Below, in pieces: positions 8,466 through 17,268 of a stretch of DNA of 64,000 bases. The DNA is from an uncultured Eubacterium sp. (lineage in GTDB: Bacteria > Bacillota > Clostridia > Lachnospirales > Lachnospiraceae): assembly GCA_945910225.1 (NCBI GenBank), contig CAMDYG010000003.1, positions 1-64,000 of the forward strand, given 5' to 3'. A model generated the notes under the pieces. It saw nothing but the letters and a program-made list of their open reading frames with translations, did not search any database and was not told where the DNA came from. A program made the translations under genes and the position numbers. Numbering within the stretch: the first letter of the stretch is position 1; every line of letters begins with the position of its first letter.

Positions 8466-10944
8466 AAGCATGTACGGCCTTATGAACTGGCCGGAGATAG
8501 AGGGAATAGTATATGCAGAGTGTGATAAGCCTAAGAAGCTTCTTGGCGGACATATATGTGATAAGGGATTTCTGGTACAGGTAATAAGACCTGATGCAGT
8601 GTCTGTAAAGATTAATGCTGAGGGAAGAAAAACACCTGTAAATATGGAAAAGGTGGATGAAGCAGGATTTTTTGCGGCACTTATACCGGGAAAGAAGAAG
8701 TATGCTTATACAATAACTGTTGAGAAGGTTAATGGAGAAAAATGCGAATATATTGATCCATATTCATTTGGTGATATTACTTCTGAGGGTGATTACAAGG
8801 CATTTTTTGCAGGAGAAGAAACTAAAGTGCAGGATATATTCGGAGCACACAGAAAGTGCGTCGATGGACATGATGGAATCCTGTTTACTGTATGGGCAGG
8901 CGAAGCAGAAAGTGTCAGTGTTGTAGGTGATTTTAACAAATATGACAGCAGGGTTAATCTTATGCAGAGGATTGGAACGGGAGGTGTGTTTGAATTATTT
9001 ATTCCGGGACTTCCAGATAATACTGAATATATGTATGAGATTAAGAAAAAGGGACATACAACAGAAAAAAAGATAGATCCTGTTGCAAGAAAGATATCAT
9101 CTGTTCCTGTTACGATTTCTGCAGTGTATGAGAATGAAGAATATAACTGGAATGATTCAGCATGGATGAATAAGCGTAAGAAAAATGCAGGGCAAAAAAA
9201 GCCTGTAGCCATATATGAAGCATCACTGCGTGGATGGGCAGAGCGTTTAAAAAAGACAGGCAGAACAAAGAATACTGGCTATCAGACAATTGCGGACAGT
9301 CTTTCAGAGTATGTAGCGGCACAGGGATATACTTACGTTGATCTGCTTCCAGTGTGCGAATATCTTAATGAAGATATGAATGGATATGCCACAACCGGTT
9401 ATTTTGCACCTGCATGTCGTTATGGCACACCAGATGCATTTAAGGCAATGGTCGATACATTCCACAGAGCAGGTGTGGGTGTTATTGTTGACTGGAATGG
9501 TGCGTATTTTGGAACGGATTCAAAAGGGCTGATTGATTTTGATGGCAGTAATGCATATGGATATCTTAAGCCTTCACTTGAAAAACATCCTGACTGGGAT
9601 ATAAGAACATTTGACTATTCAAAGGGGGCTGTCAGAAGCTTTCTTATATCAAGTCTTCTTATGTGGATAGATGAATACCATGTAGACGGAGTAAGGATAG
9701 ATGGCGTGGCTTCAATGCTGTATCTTGATTATGGCAAAGAGCCTTCGACATGGCAGCCTAATATATATGGTGGCAATGAGAATCTGGATGCAATAGATTT
9801 TCTTAAGCAGATGAATAAAGCTGTCTCTTCAAGAGGCGATGGAGTTATAACTATTGCTGAGGAATCAAGTGGATGGTTCGGGGTAACTGCTGCTGATAAT
9901 AATGACTCGCTTGGTTTTACTTATAAGCAGAATAATTGCTGGACAGGGGATTTCTTTGAGTTCATTAATAAAGATCCGTTGTTCAGAAAAGGAGAGTATG
10001 ACAGGCTCACATACGGAATGTTGTATAATTATGGTGAAGATTTTCTGTTGTCTTTTGATCATGACTGCTTTAAGGATGCTGCATTTGCACAGATTGTGCC
10101 AGAGACTGATACAGATATGCAGCTTGCGGATATAAGAGCAGCTATTGGATTTATGTATGCTTATCCGGGAAGCAAAATGCTTGCTATGGGACAGGATATT
10201 GGTATGCCACAGGCTTTCAGGACAGATGGGTCTTATTGGGAACATGCTGGAGATAAAGCGGTTAAATCAATGGAGAAGTTCATTGCTGACCTTAACAGGT
10301 TCTATTCTGATAATATGTGCATGTATGAACAGGATGATATACCGGATGGATTTGCCTGGCTTGATAACTCTAATGCTGATGAAACTGTAATTGCATTTGA
10401 AAGGAAGGACAGTGAAGGAAACAGACTTACGATAGCTGTTAATTTTACTCCGGTAGACAGGAATGATTACAGGCTTCATGTCGGTATGCGTGGCAAATAT
10501 AAAGAAGTATTTAACAGTGCATGGAAGATATATGGGCAGACTGCAGAAGTTAACGGACAGTATATTAATTCAGATAATGATGGTGATGAATATGAATATA
10601 TTGATGTGAAGCTCAGTGGATTGTCATTTGCAGTATACAGCTGTGAACCATATACTGATATCGAATTAAAGGAGATTGAGGTTCTTAAAAAGGCGACAAT
10701 TGCCAAGAAGGAGGCAATGGAAAAGGCAGCAGAGGCAGAAAGGCTTGAACAGATTGCGGCAATGGAAGCCAAACGTGCGCTTGAGGTTAAGGAAGAGGCT
10801 GAAAGAGCGTTCAGGGAGGCTTTGAAGGCTAAAGAGGATGCTGTAAGAAAAGCAGAGAATGCAATCAGGGCGAGCAGGGAGATTGATATCCAGACAAAGA
10901 AAAAGCTGGAAAGTCTGCATAAGGATAAAGAACGGAGGCGTTAG
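8458..10944 (+). CDS. GH13 branching-enzyme-like protein with coiled-coil tail
   Basis: An 828-residue cytoplasmic protein related to 1,4-alpha-glucan branching enzymes (GlgB, GH13). Residues 1-115 look like an extra N-terminal beta domain, 140-210 a CBM48-like domain, about 250-620 the catalytic barrel, and about 620-725 the C-terminal beta domain. Region II has nucleophile D415 ('VRIDG'), region III acid/base E468 ('IAEESS'), and region IV H535-D536 ('FDHD'). Region I reads 'VDWNGAYF', with Y350 where GlgB has a conserved histidine. The last ~100 residues are charged Ala/Glu/Lys-rich and predicted as a coiled coil, unusual for GlgB. It overlaps the upstream hydrolase. It may be an atypical branching enzyme or a glycogen-associated scaffold. 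Confidence 0.8.
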   Translation: MNKSMYGLMNWPEIEGIVYAECDKPKKLLGGHICDKGFLVQVIRPDAVSVKINAEGRKTPVNMEKVDEAGFFAALIPGKKKYAYTITVEKVNGEKCEYIDPYSFGDITSEGDYKAFFAGEETKVQDIFGAHRKCVDGHDGILFTVWAGEAESVSVVGDFNKYDSRVNLMQRIGTGGVFELFIPGLPDNTEYMYEIKKKGHTTEKKIDPVARKISSVPVTISAVYENEEYNWNDSAWMNKRKKNAGQKKPVAIYEASLRGWAERLKKTGRTKNTGYQTIADSLSEYVAAQGYTYVDLLPVCEYLNEDMNGYATTGYFAPACRYGTPDAFKAMVDTFHRAGVGVIVDWNGAYFGTDSKGLIDFDGSNAYGYLKPSLEKHPDWDIRTFDYSKGAVRSFLISSLLMWIDEYHVDGVRIDGVASMLYLDYGKEPSTWQPNIYGGNENLDAIDFLKQMNKAVSSRGDGVITIAEESSGWFGVTAADNNDSLGFTYKQNNCWTGDFFEFINKDPLFRKGEYDRLTYGMLYNYGEDFLLSFDHDCFKDAAFAQIVPETDTDMQLADIRAAIGFMYAYPGSKMLAMGQDIGMPQAFRTDGSYWEHAGDKAVKSMEKFIADLNRFYSDNMCMYEQDDIPDGFAWLDNSNADETVIAFERKDSEGNRLTIAVNFTPVDRNDYRLHVGMRGKYKEVFNSAWKIYGQTAEVNGQYINSDNDGDEYEYIDVKLSGLSFAVYSCEPYTDIELKEIEVLKKATIAKKEAMEKAAEAERLEQIAAMEAKRALEVKEEAERAFREALKAKEDAVRKAENAIRASREIDIQTKKKLESLHKDKERRR

Positions 10945-10946
10945 AA

Positions 10947-11837
10947 ATGCAATTTTTAGGACTTGTTGCTGATGCAGCAACAACTATTCAGGATGAAACA
11001 CAACAGATTACAAAGTTCTTTTCTATAGCACATCTTAAGTCACTGCTTAATGAACTCGGTAACTGGTCTGTATCGTTAGTAGGAAAGATTATTATAGCGG
11101 TACTTATATGGGGAATTGGAAAAAAGATAATCAGGCTGATTGATAAGCTTGTGAAGAAAATGCTGGACAGAAGCTCACTTGATAAGGGTGTTGTTAATTT
11201 TGCTGTTTCGGTGCTTAAATTCGTGATGTATGCAGTGCTGGTAATGATAGTTGTGGATAAGCTGGGATTCCAGACAACTTCGCTGCTTACACTGTTTGGA
11301 TCAGCAGCACTCGCAATTGGTATGTCACTGCAGGGAAGCCTGTCTAATTTTGCAGGAGGTATTCTTATCCTTATATTTAAACCTTTTAAGGTTGGGGATT
11401 ATATTATAGTTGGCGACAAAGAAGGAACAGTTAAGTCTATTGAAATATTGTATACAAGACTTATTACAATTGATAATAAGGTAATAATGCTTCCTAATGG
11501 TTCACTTTCTAATTCAAGCATTGTTAATGTCGGTGCAGAGAATACAAGAAGAATTGATATTGAAATAGGTATAGGTTATTCATCTGATATACCAAAGGCT
11601 AAGAAGCTGCTGGAAGAGGTTATTAATAAGGAGAATGGAGTCCTTAAGGAAAAGGAAGTGCTGGTTGTAGTCAAGAGCCTTGATGAGAGCTGCGTGACAC
11701 TTGAAACAAGAGCGTGGGTCAATACATCGGATTACTGGAATGTAAGATTTGATCTTCTTGAGAAGTATAAGAATATATTTGATGAGAACGGAATAGAGAT
11801 TCCATTTAACCAGCTGGATGTACATATGAAACAGTGA
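10947..11837 (+). CDS. mscS: mechanosensitive ion channel, MscS family
   Basis: A 296-residue small-conductance mechanosensitive channel that releases solutes on sudden drops in external osmolarity. An N-terminal periplasm-free segment is followed by membrane helices near residues 32-52 and 88-108, then the pore helix region 'LLTLFGSAALAIGMSLQGSL' with the Gly/Ala packing typical of MscS TM3, then the beta domain with 'PFKVGDYIIVGDKEGTV' and a C-terminal alpha/beta domain. It begins two bases after the GH13 gene, with a GGAGG-type site inside the end of that gene, so it is probably co-transcribed. A strong terminator follows. Confidence 0.93.
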   Translation: MQFLGLVADAATTIQDETQQITKFFSIAHLKSLLNELGNWSVSLVGKIIIAVLIWGIGKKIIRLIDKLVKKMLDRSSLDKGVVNFAVSVLKFVMYAVLVMIVVDKLGFQTTSLLTLFGSAALAIGMSLQGSLSNFAGGILILIFKPFKVGDYIIVGDKEGTVKSIEILYTRLITIDNKVIMLPNGSLSNSSIVNVGAENTRRIDIEIGIGYSSDIPKAKKLLEEVINKENGVLKEKEVLVVVKSLDESCVTLETRAWVNTSDYWNVRFDLLEKYKNIFDENGIEIPFNQLDVHMKQ

Positions 11838-11880
11838 ATTTAACTGAATTAATAAAATGTAATTGAATATCTGATGTTTA

Positions 11881-11918
11881 AAGGGGTGCCGCACTAGAAT
11901 TAGTGAGGCACCTTTTTT
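11881..11918 (+). terminator. Rho-independent terminator after mscS
   Basis: Stem of GGTGCC (11885-11890) with GGCACC (11907-11912), extended outward by A-T and G-T pairs and inward by CACTA/TAGTG around a GAAT loop, followed by TTTTTT. The 'GCACTAGAA' core recurs in the terminator at 25932. Confidence 0.9.
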
Positions 11919-11965
11919 GTATCTGTGTTCTAAGATACACTGTTTTTATTTATTTTTTACATAAT

Positions 11966-11995
11966 TTGGACACATTTTCCAATTAATATCATACT
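11966..11995 (+). promoter_or_regulatory. possible promoter for the VTC-DUF4956 pair
   Basis: TTGGAC (11966-11971) and CATACT (11990-11995) with an 18-base spacer, downstream of the mscS terminator and 63 bases before the VTC start. The hexamers are imperfect; position is the main support. Confidence 0.35.
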
Positions 11996-12058
11996 TGTAA
12001 AAAGCAATGAGCCAGAAAACATGGAGCAGGCTTATATTAACGGAAAGGAGTGTCTGGG

Positions 12059-12868
12059 ATGGCGATAGAGGTATTTAATCGTTATGAAAAGAAATACATG
12101 ATGGATGAAGAAACTTTTTATAAGCTGACAGACCTGATATCAGATTATATGAATCCGGATGCATATAACAAAGATGGTCAGGCTTGCAGAATAAGCAATA
12201 TCTATTATGATACTGATAATGACCAGCTTATAAGAGCATCGATAGAGAAACCAGTTTACAAGGAAAAATTAAGACTGAGAGCATATGGGACGCCAGAGCT
12301 TTCTGATATGGTTTTTGTAGAGATCAAAAAGAAGTATAACGGCATCGTCAACAAAAGAAGAACTTCAATGACTCTTAAGGAAGCATACGATTATCTTGAT
12401 AAAGGTAATATGCCAGATCTGGAGAATGGAAAGATTAACAGGCAGGTATTAAAAGAGATAGATTACTTTAAGAATTATTACGGACTTGTACCAAAGCTGT
12501 ATCTTTCATATGACAGATTTGCATATTTTGAAAAGGATGATGGAGATTTCAGAATCACATTTGACAAGAACATTACAACAAGAAGAGAAGATGTCAGACT
12601 AGAGCATGGAAGTTACGGAAATAAACTGCTTCCGGAAGGACAATACCTTATGGAAGTCAAAATTAGTGGGGCTGTACCACTATGGTTTGCTAAAATTATA
12701 TCAGGACTTAATATTTATTCAGTGTCATTTTCAAAATATGGTACAGAGTATAAGAATTACGTTCTGGCAAATTACATGAGAACAGGATTAAAAGGAGAAG
12801 AATTATGTTTCAATCAATATTTACATCAACATCAGAGAATGCAATCAGCATTAGCGAATCAATGTTAG
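12059..12868 (+). CDS. VTC-domain polyphosphate polymerase
   Basis: A 269-residue protein of the VTC/CYTH-type tunnel family; in yeast Vtc4 this fold makes polyphosphate from ATP. The tunnel-lining charged strands are visible: 'FNRYEKKYMM' near residue 6, 'ISNIYYDTDND', 'KEKLRLRAYG', 'VEIKKKYNGIVNKRR', and 'LMEVKISGAVPLWFAKI' near the end. No SPX domain or membrane segment is present. The GGAAAGGAG site at 12042-12050 best fits ATG 12059, not the GTG at 12050, which overlaps that site. It overlaps the next gene (DUF4956) by 64 bases, in a different frame. Polyphosphate synthesis is inferred from the family; some members are annotated only as 'VTC domain'. Confidence 0.88.
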   Translation: MAIEVFNRYEKKYMMDEETFYKLTDLISDYMNPDAYNKDGQACRISNIYYDTDNDQLIRASIEKPVYKEKLRLRAYGTPELSDMVFVEIKKKYNGIVNKRRTSMTLKEAYDYLDKGNMPDLENGKINRQVLKEIDYFKNYYGLVPKLYLSYDRFAYFEKDDGDFRITFDKNITTRREDVRLEHGSYGNKLLPEGQYLMEVKISGAVPLWFAKIISGLNIYSVSFSKYGTEYKNYVLANYMRTGLKGEELCFNQYLHQHQRMQSALANQC

Positions 12869-13497
12869 GAGTGCTGGTAGCAGTTGTTATAGGAATTGTT
12901 ATAGCGTTTGTGTATACACTCATATCTAAAAAGGATGGATATAATAAGAGCTTTATCATAGGACTTGCTCTTTTACCGTCAATAGTGGCAGCAGTTATTC
13001 TTCTTGTAGGAAGCAATGTTGCAAGAGCCTTTTCAATGGCAGGAGCTTTCGCACTTGTAAGATTCAGATCAGCACCGGGAAGTGCAAAGGATATATCTAT
13101 TGTGTTTTTCTCAATGGCGTGCGGACTTGCATGCGGACTTGGCTTTGTAACATTTGCAGGATGCTTTGCAGTGCTTATCCTTCTGGTGCTTGTTATTATA
13201 TCGGTTACTGATTTTGGCGGCAGAGGAGAAAACAGGAAACAGTTAAGGATCACAATACCTGAGAATCTTAACTATACCAGTGTTTTTGATGATATATTCG
13301 CAAAGTATCTGAGTGAAAATACACTTAGAAAAGTTAAGACAACTAATATGGGAACAATGTTTGAACTTACCTATGAGTGTAGAATGAAAGACGAAAATGA
13401 GCAGAAAGACTTCATAAATGAGCTTCGTGTAAGAAACGGAAATCTAAATATAACAATGGGAACTATACCTAATTCAGATGGAAGCAACCTTAATTAG
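12805..13497 (+). CDS. DUF4956 membrane protein (VTC partner)
   Basis: A 230-residue protein with about four membrane helices in the first 135 residues and a soluble C-terminal domain. The family motif 'AFSMAGAFALVRFRSAPGSA' spans residues 73-92. The start ATG has 'AAAGGAGAAG' upstream, inside the 3' end of the VTC gene, and the two coding regions overlap. DUF4956 genes are regularly paired with VTC genes, often with a CotH kinase-like gene too, which is absent here. A likely role is membrane anchoring or export linked to polyphosphate made by the VTC enzyme; this is inferred from pairing only. A strong terminator follows. Confidence 0.85.
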   Translation: MFQSIFTSTSENAISISESMLGVLVAVVIGIVIAFVYTLISKKDGYNKSFIIGLALLPSIVAAVILLVGSNVARAFSMAGAFALVRFRSAPGSAKDISIVFFSMACGLACGLGFVTFAGCFAVLILLVLVIISVTDFGGRGENRKQLRITIPENLNYTSVFDDIFAKYLSENTLRKVKTTNMGTMFELTYECRMKDENEQKDFINELRVRNGNLNITMGTIPNSDGSNLN

Positions 13498-13509
13498 AAT
13501 TCTAAAAAT

Positions 13510-13550
13510 AAGCTGTGCCAGCAAATACAAGAAGCTGGCACAGCTTTTGT
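13510..13550 (+). terminator. Rho-independent terminator after DUF4956 gene
   Basis: A perfect 13-bp stem (13510-13522 with 13534-13546) with an 11-base loop and a short T-run (TTTTG). Confidence 0.9.
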
Positions 13551-13620
13551 GTATTGTGGGATAATTATGGGGAGAAAGGCTTTGTATGTTCTTTTGTACA
13601 GAGATTTTTTTATTAAAAGC

Positions 13621-13649
13621 TTGTATATTTGGGTGTTTTATTATATTAT
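13621..13649 (+). promoter_or_regulatory. promoter for ireB-ruvX-DUF1292
   Basis: TTGTAT (13621-13626), 17-base spacer, TATTAT (13644-13649), in an AT-rich gap after a terminator and 29 bases before the ireB start. Confidence 0.6.
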
Positions 13650-13677
13650 ATTCAATATACGAAAGGGCGTGGTAGAT

Positions 13678-13935
13678 ATGGTAGATAACAACACTCAATT
13701 TTTTAAAACTCAGCCAGAGAAGACAATTTCAGTAGAAGGTATACTTGAGCAGGTGTATCTTGCTCTTAAAGAAAAAGGATATAATCCTGTTAACCAGATT
13801 GTAGGTTATATTATGTCAGGTGATCCAACATATATTACAAGTCACAATAATGCAAGAAGTCTTATTATGAAAGCAGAGAGAGACGAACTTGTGGAAGAAG
13901 TGGTAAAGTATTTCATTGAAGGAAAAGGCTTATAG
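13678..13935 (+). CDS. ireB: IreB family regulatory phosphoprotein (UPF0297)
   Basis: An 85-residue protein of the UPF0297/YrzL family. In Enterococcus IreB is a small dimer phosphorylated by the PASTA kinase IreK and acts against cephalosporin tolerance. The sequence keeps the family blocks: '[20 protein letters not shown]', '[19 protein letters not shown]' and 'NNARSLI'. A much longer open frame extends upstream to 13549, but the family N-terminus ('MVDNNTQFF') and a GAAAGGG site fix the start at ATG 13678. It is followed one base later by ruvX and then a DUF1292 gene, the standard Firmicutes order. The matching kinase gene is not in the window. Confidence 0.92.
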   Translation: MVDNNTQFFKTQPEKTISVEGILEQVYLALKEKGYNPVNQIVGYIMSGDPTYITSHNNARSLIMKAERDELVEEVVKYFIEGKGL

Positions 13936-13936
13936 A

Positions 13937-14362
13937 ATGAGAATTATAGGTCTTGATGTCGGAACGAAGACTGTAGGAGTAGCTCTAAGCGATGAGTTAG
14001 GGATTACTGCACAGCCTTATGAGACGATTACACGAAAAGAGAATAACAAGCTTCGGAGAACGTATGCACGGATTGAGCAGATTATTGAGGAGAATGATGT
14101 CTCTGAGATAGTCGTAGGATATCCTAAGAATATGGACGACAGTATTGGGGAAAGGGCTAAGGCCTGCGAGGAATTTGCTGCTGCAATTGGCAGACGTACA
14201 GGACTTCCTGTTACATTGTGGGACGAGAGATTAACAACAGTGGAGGCAGATGAAGTACTTGAAGAATGTGGGGTTAAGCGTGAGAACAGGAAAGCCGTGA
14301 TTGATCAGTTGGCGGCTGTTTTTATTCTGCGTGGATATATGGAGTCAAAGAAAGAACAGTAA
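13937..14362 (+). CDS. ruvX: Holliday junction resolvase-like / pre-16S rRNA nuclease YqgF
   Basis: A 141-residue RNase H-fold protein. Members take part in 16S rRNA 5'-end maturation and were earlier proposed as Holliday junction resolvases. Motifs are '[15 protein letters not shown]' at the N-terminus with the first catalytic Asp (D6), '[16 protein letters not shown]' near residue 60, '[11 protein letters not shown]' with the acidic pair near residue 97, and '[11 protein letters not shown]' with the last Asp. The open frame reaches back to 13916 inside ireB, but the conserved start 'MRIIGLDVG' places it at 13937, one base after the ireB stop. Confidence 0.93.
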   Translation: MRIIGLDVGTKTVGVALSDELGITAQPYETITRKENNKLRRTYARIEQIIEENDVSEIVVGYPKNMDDSIGERAKACEEFAAAIGRRTGLPVTLWDERLTTVEADEVLEECGVKRENRKAVIDQLAAVFILRGYMESKKEQ

Positions 14363-14413
14363 TCATTAAAGCAGCTAATAGCTGCATTATTATGCCTGGA
14401 GGACGTGTTTTGT

Positions 14414-14677
14414 ATGGAAAAGCTTGGATTTGTTGATGAGAACGGAGATAATAAGGAATTCTATGTCGTTGAAGAGACAAGGATTAATGGAATTAATTAT
14501 CTTCTTGTTACAGAATCAGATAATGAAGATGAGGATGCGGATGCTTATATTCTTAAAGATGTATCAGAGGCTGTAAGTGAAGAAGCTGTATATGAGTTTA
14601 TTGAAGATGACAGTGAACTTGAGGCAGTGGGTAAGGTTTTCTCAGAGCTTATGGATGAAGATGTAGATCTTATGTAA
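14414..14677 (+). CDS. DUF1292 family protein
   Basis: An 87-residue, strongly acidic protein of the DUF1292 (YrzB) family, function unknown. It has the family pattern of a short beta-rich start ('MEKLGFVDENGDNKEFYVVE'), then 'NYLLVTESD' and an acidic stretch, then 'AYILKDVSE'. The GGAGG at 14398-14402 is too close to the GTG at 14405, so ATG 14414 is chosen. It completes the conserved ireB-ruvX-DUF1292 cluster and is separated from ruvX by about 50 bases that hold only a small hairpin (GCAGCTAATAGCTGC). Confidence 0.85.
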   Translation: MEKLGFVDENGDNKEFYVVEETRINGINYLLVTESDNEDEDADAYILKDVSEAVSEEAVYEFIEDDSELEAVGKVFSELMDEDVDLM

Positions 14678-14763
14678 TATTATTATTAATTTCTGGATAC
14701 TACAATGGGATGTTTAATCCTGTTGTTATTTTGTTATATTTTATTTATTTTTATGAGGTGTTT

Positions 14764-16434
14764 ATGAAAAGAGAACAGAATGCATCTGTTAAGATCATTC
14801 CACTTGGAGGTCTTGAACAGATAGGAATGAACATTACTGCCATTGAGTATGATGACAGTATTGTTGTTGTGGATTGTGGATTGTCTTTCCCGGAAGAAGA
14901 CATGCTTGGTATTGATCTTGTTATACCTGATGTTACTTATCTTAAAGAGAATTTAAAGAAGGTTAAGGGATTCGTTATTACACATGGACATGAAGATCAT
15001 ATAGGAGCAATTCCTTATGTACTTAAGGATGTTAATGTGCCAATATATGCAACCAAGCTTACAATGGGACTTATTGAGTCCAAGCTCAAGGAGCATAATA
15101 TGTTAAAGAGCGTTAAGAGAAAGGTTGTTAAGTATGGACAGTCTGTAACTCTTGGCGATTTCAGGGTAGAATTCATAAGAACTAATCATAGTATTGCTGA
15201 TGCAGCAGCACTTGCTATATATTCTCCAGCAGGCATTATTGTCCACACAGGAGATTTTAAGGTTGATTATACTCCTGTATATGGTGATCCTATAGATCTT
15301 CAGAGACTTGGAGAACTTGGAAAGAAGGGCGTGCTTGCACTTATGTGCGATAGTACTAATGCGTTAAGACCTGGATTTACTATGTCTGAAAAGACAGTTG
15401 GAGCAACATTTGAAAAGATTTTCAGTGATAATAAGAACAGCAGGATAATCATTGCTACATTCGCATCCAACGTCGACAGAGTACAGCAGATCATTAATTC
15501 GGCTGTTAAGTATGGCAGAAAGGTCTGCGTTGAAGGACGAAGCATGGTTAATATCATTGAGGTTGCAGAAGAACTTGATTATTTAAAGATACCTGATGGA
15601 ACTCTTATTGAAACAGATGAGATGAAGAATTATACACCTGAGCAGATTGTACTTATTACAACAGGAAGCCAGGGTGAGTCTATGGCTGCTCTTTCAAGAA
15701 TGGCGGCTAACCTTCACAGGAAGGTATCTATCCAGCCGGGTGACTGTGTTGTATTCTCATCTACACCAATTCCTGGTAATGAGAAGTCAGTTGCCAAGGT
15801 TATCAATGAACTTGGAATGAAGGGCGCTAAAGTAATATTCCAGGATACACATGTATCAGGACATGCATGTCAGGAAGAGATTAAGCTTATATATTCACTT
15901 GTTAAGCCTAAGTATTCTATACCTGTTCATGGTGAGTACAGACATCTTGTTGCACAAAGAGATGTAGTTATGTCACTTGGATATGATAAAGATCATGTTA
16001 TTATTGCTAAATCTGGTGATGTGCTTGAACTTAATGAGGAGCATGCACAGATTGTGGATCATGTACAGACAGGAGCTATCCTTGTAGATGGTCTTGGTGT
16101 TGGTGATGTCGGCAATATCGTATTAAGAGACAGACAGAACCTTGCAGAGAATGGTATTATTATTGTAGTTCTCACTCTTGAAAAGTATACAGGCCAGCTT
16201 ATTGCCGGACCGGATATTGTTACAAGAGGATTCGTATATGTAAGAGAGGCAGAGGAACTTCTTGATGAGGCTAAGGCTATTGTATCTGATTCAGTAGATA
16301 AGTGCCTTGAGAAGAATATAACTGACTGGAGCAAGATTAAGAACATAATTAAGGACGATTTAAGTGAATATCTGTGGAAGAAGATGAAGAGAAATCCTGT
16401 TATTCTTCCAATTATTATGGAAGCACAGATTTAA
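14764..16434 (+). CDS. rnj: ribonuclease J
   Basis: A 556-residue metallo-beta-lactamase/beta-CASP ribonuclease that acts as 5'-3' exonuclease and endonuclease in mRNA decay and rRNA maturation. It starts with 'VKIIPLGGLEQIGMN', has the zinc motif H74-G-H76-E-D78-H79, 'HTGDFKVDYTP' further on, and the beta-CASP signature 'TGSQGESMAALSRMA' with a C-terminal domain. The length is normal. An open frame runs back to 14710, but the extra N-terminus is hydrophobic and unlike the family; GAGGTG at 14754 supports ATG 14764. It is followed by a ylbF-like gene; in Bacillus, YlbF is an RNase Y partner, so this may be a local RNA-decay neighbourhood. Confidence 0.95.
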   Translation: MKREQNASVKIIPLGGLEQIGMNITAIEYDDSIVVVDCGLSFPEEDMLGIDLVIPDVTYLKENLKKVKGFVITHGHEDHIGAIPYVLKDVNVPIYATKLTMGLIESKLKEHNMLKSVKRKVVKYGQSVTLGDFRVEFIRTNHSIADAAALAIYSPAGIIVHTGDFKVDYTPVYGDPIDLQRLGELGKKGVLALMCDSTNALRPGFTMSEKTVGATFEKIFSDNKNSRIIIATFASNVDRVQQIINSAVKYGRKVCVEGRSMVNIIEVAEELDYLKIPDGTLIETDEMKNYTPEQIVLITTGSQGESMAALSRMAANLHRKVSIQPGDCVVFSSTPIPGNEKSVAKVINELGMKGAKVIFQDTHVSGHACQEEIKLIYSLVKPKYSIPVHGEYRHLVAQRDVVMSLGYDKDHVIIAKSGDVLELNEEHAQIVDHVQTGAILVDGLGVGDVGNIVLRDRQNLAENGIIIVVLTLEKYTGQLIAGPDIVTRGFVYVREAEELLDEAKAIVSDSVDKCLEKNITDWSKIKNIIKDDLSEYLWKKMKRNPVILPIIMEAQI

Positions 16435-16470
16435 TGCGTTATGTGTATGCATAAGGAGAGGGTTGTTTGA

Positions 16471-16809
16471 ATGCGCAGAATAGACGAGCTTAAGCGTGAG
16501 ATTATTAAAGAAATCTTACACAGCGAGGAATATAAGGAATATAGAAGGCTTCAGAATGAAATAAACCGACAGCCTGACCTTAAGCGTCAGGTTGATGAGT
16601 TCAGGATGAAGAATTTTGAATTACAGAATTCATCGGACGTGCCTGATATGTATTCAGCAATGGAAAGCCTTAATGAGCAGTATGCTGATATGAGAAATCA
16701 GGATGTGGTTAACCGGTATCTTATGACAGAGATAACATTTTGCAGACTGGTAAGGGATGTATGCAAGGATATAATGGACTCAATAGATATAGAACTTGAT
16801 TTTTTGTAA
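16471..16809 (+). CDS. YlbF/YmcA family regulator
   Basis: A 112-residue, mostly helical protein of the YlbF (DUF964) family. In Bacillus subtilis YlbF, YmcA and YaaT form an Fe-S-containing complex that affects RNase Y activity, competence and sporulation. Visible are the helix 'SEEYKEYRRLQNEINRQPDL' and 'QVDEFRMKNFELQ', which match the family's central helices. No cysteine cluster like that of the B. subtilis Y-complex is obvious; only one or two cysteines lie near the C-terminus ('FCRLVRDVCKD'). It starts 36 bases after rnj. Function here is inferred from family. Confidence 0.78.
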   Translation: MRRIDELKREIIKEILHSEEYKEYRRLQNEINRQPDLKRQVDEFRMKNFELQNSSDVPDMYSAMESLNEQYADMRNQDVVNRYLMTEITFCRLVRDVCKDIMDSIDIELDFL

Positions 16810-16858
16810 TGAATCATATATAGTGTAGCTTGATTAAAGAAGAGGAGACTGGGTTCAC

Positions 16859-17239
16859 ATGAGCAACAAGTCGGTTAGATTATTGATCACAATATCGTTG
16901 AATGCACTTATTATTGTGCTTGGCATTTATATTGTATTTGTGGCAGGAACTAAGGCGTATACATTCGGAGAGAAGATATTCAATGAACAGGCTGTTGATT
17001 CTGAAGGCAGCGCAAGACAGGTTGAAGTAACCATAACAACAGACATATCTGCCAAGAAGCTGGCAGCTCTTCTGTATGATAAAGGACTTGTGCAGGATAA
17101 GACAGTAACGTATTTTCAGATACAGTTTTCAGATTATAAGGATAAGTTCGTGGGTGGAACGTATGAACTTAACACTGGTATGAAGCCTACGCAGATTATG
17201 CAGACACTGGCTCCATCAACAGATGATAGTGAAGAATAG
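16859..17239 (+). CDS. short MltG/YceG-like membrane protein without catalytic domain
   Basis: A 126-residue protein with one membrane helix (about residues 8-28) and a short extracellular domain. Residues 55-115 ('VEVTITTDISAKKLAALLYD', then 'GGTYELNTGMKPTQIMQTL') match the LysM-like N-terminal subdomain of the endolytic transglycosylase MltG, but the large catalytic YceG domain that should follow is absent; the gene simply stops. Its place, right before trmR and a U32 peptidase gene, is where mltG sits in Bacillus (yrrL-yrrM-yrrN-yrrO). It may be a truncated non-enzymatic MltG relative. No frameshifted remainder is seen in the 29 bases before trmR. Confidence 0.75.
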   Translation: MSNKSVRLLITISLNALIIVLGIYIVFVAGTKAYTFGEKIFNEQAVDSEGSARQVEVTITTDISAKKLAALLYDKGLVQDKTVTYFQIQFSDYKDKFVGGTYELNTGMKPTQIMQTLAPSTDDSEE

Positions 17240-17268
17240 CAGAGATTGCGGTACATGAAAGGGAATGT

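Noticed and set aside
13549-13677. N-terminal extension of IreB
   Set aside because: The extension is hydrophobic, overlaps a promoter and is absent from the family; ATG 13678 has its own ribosome site.
14710-14763. N-terminal extension of RNase J
   Set aside because: It has no ribosome site and the family starts at MKREQ-like sequence; GAGGTG supports ATG 14764.
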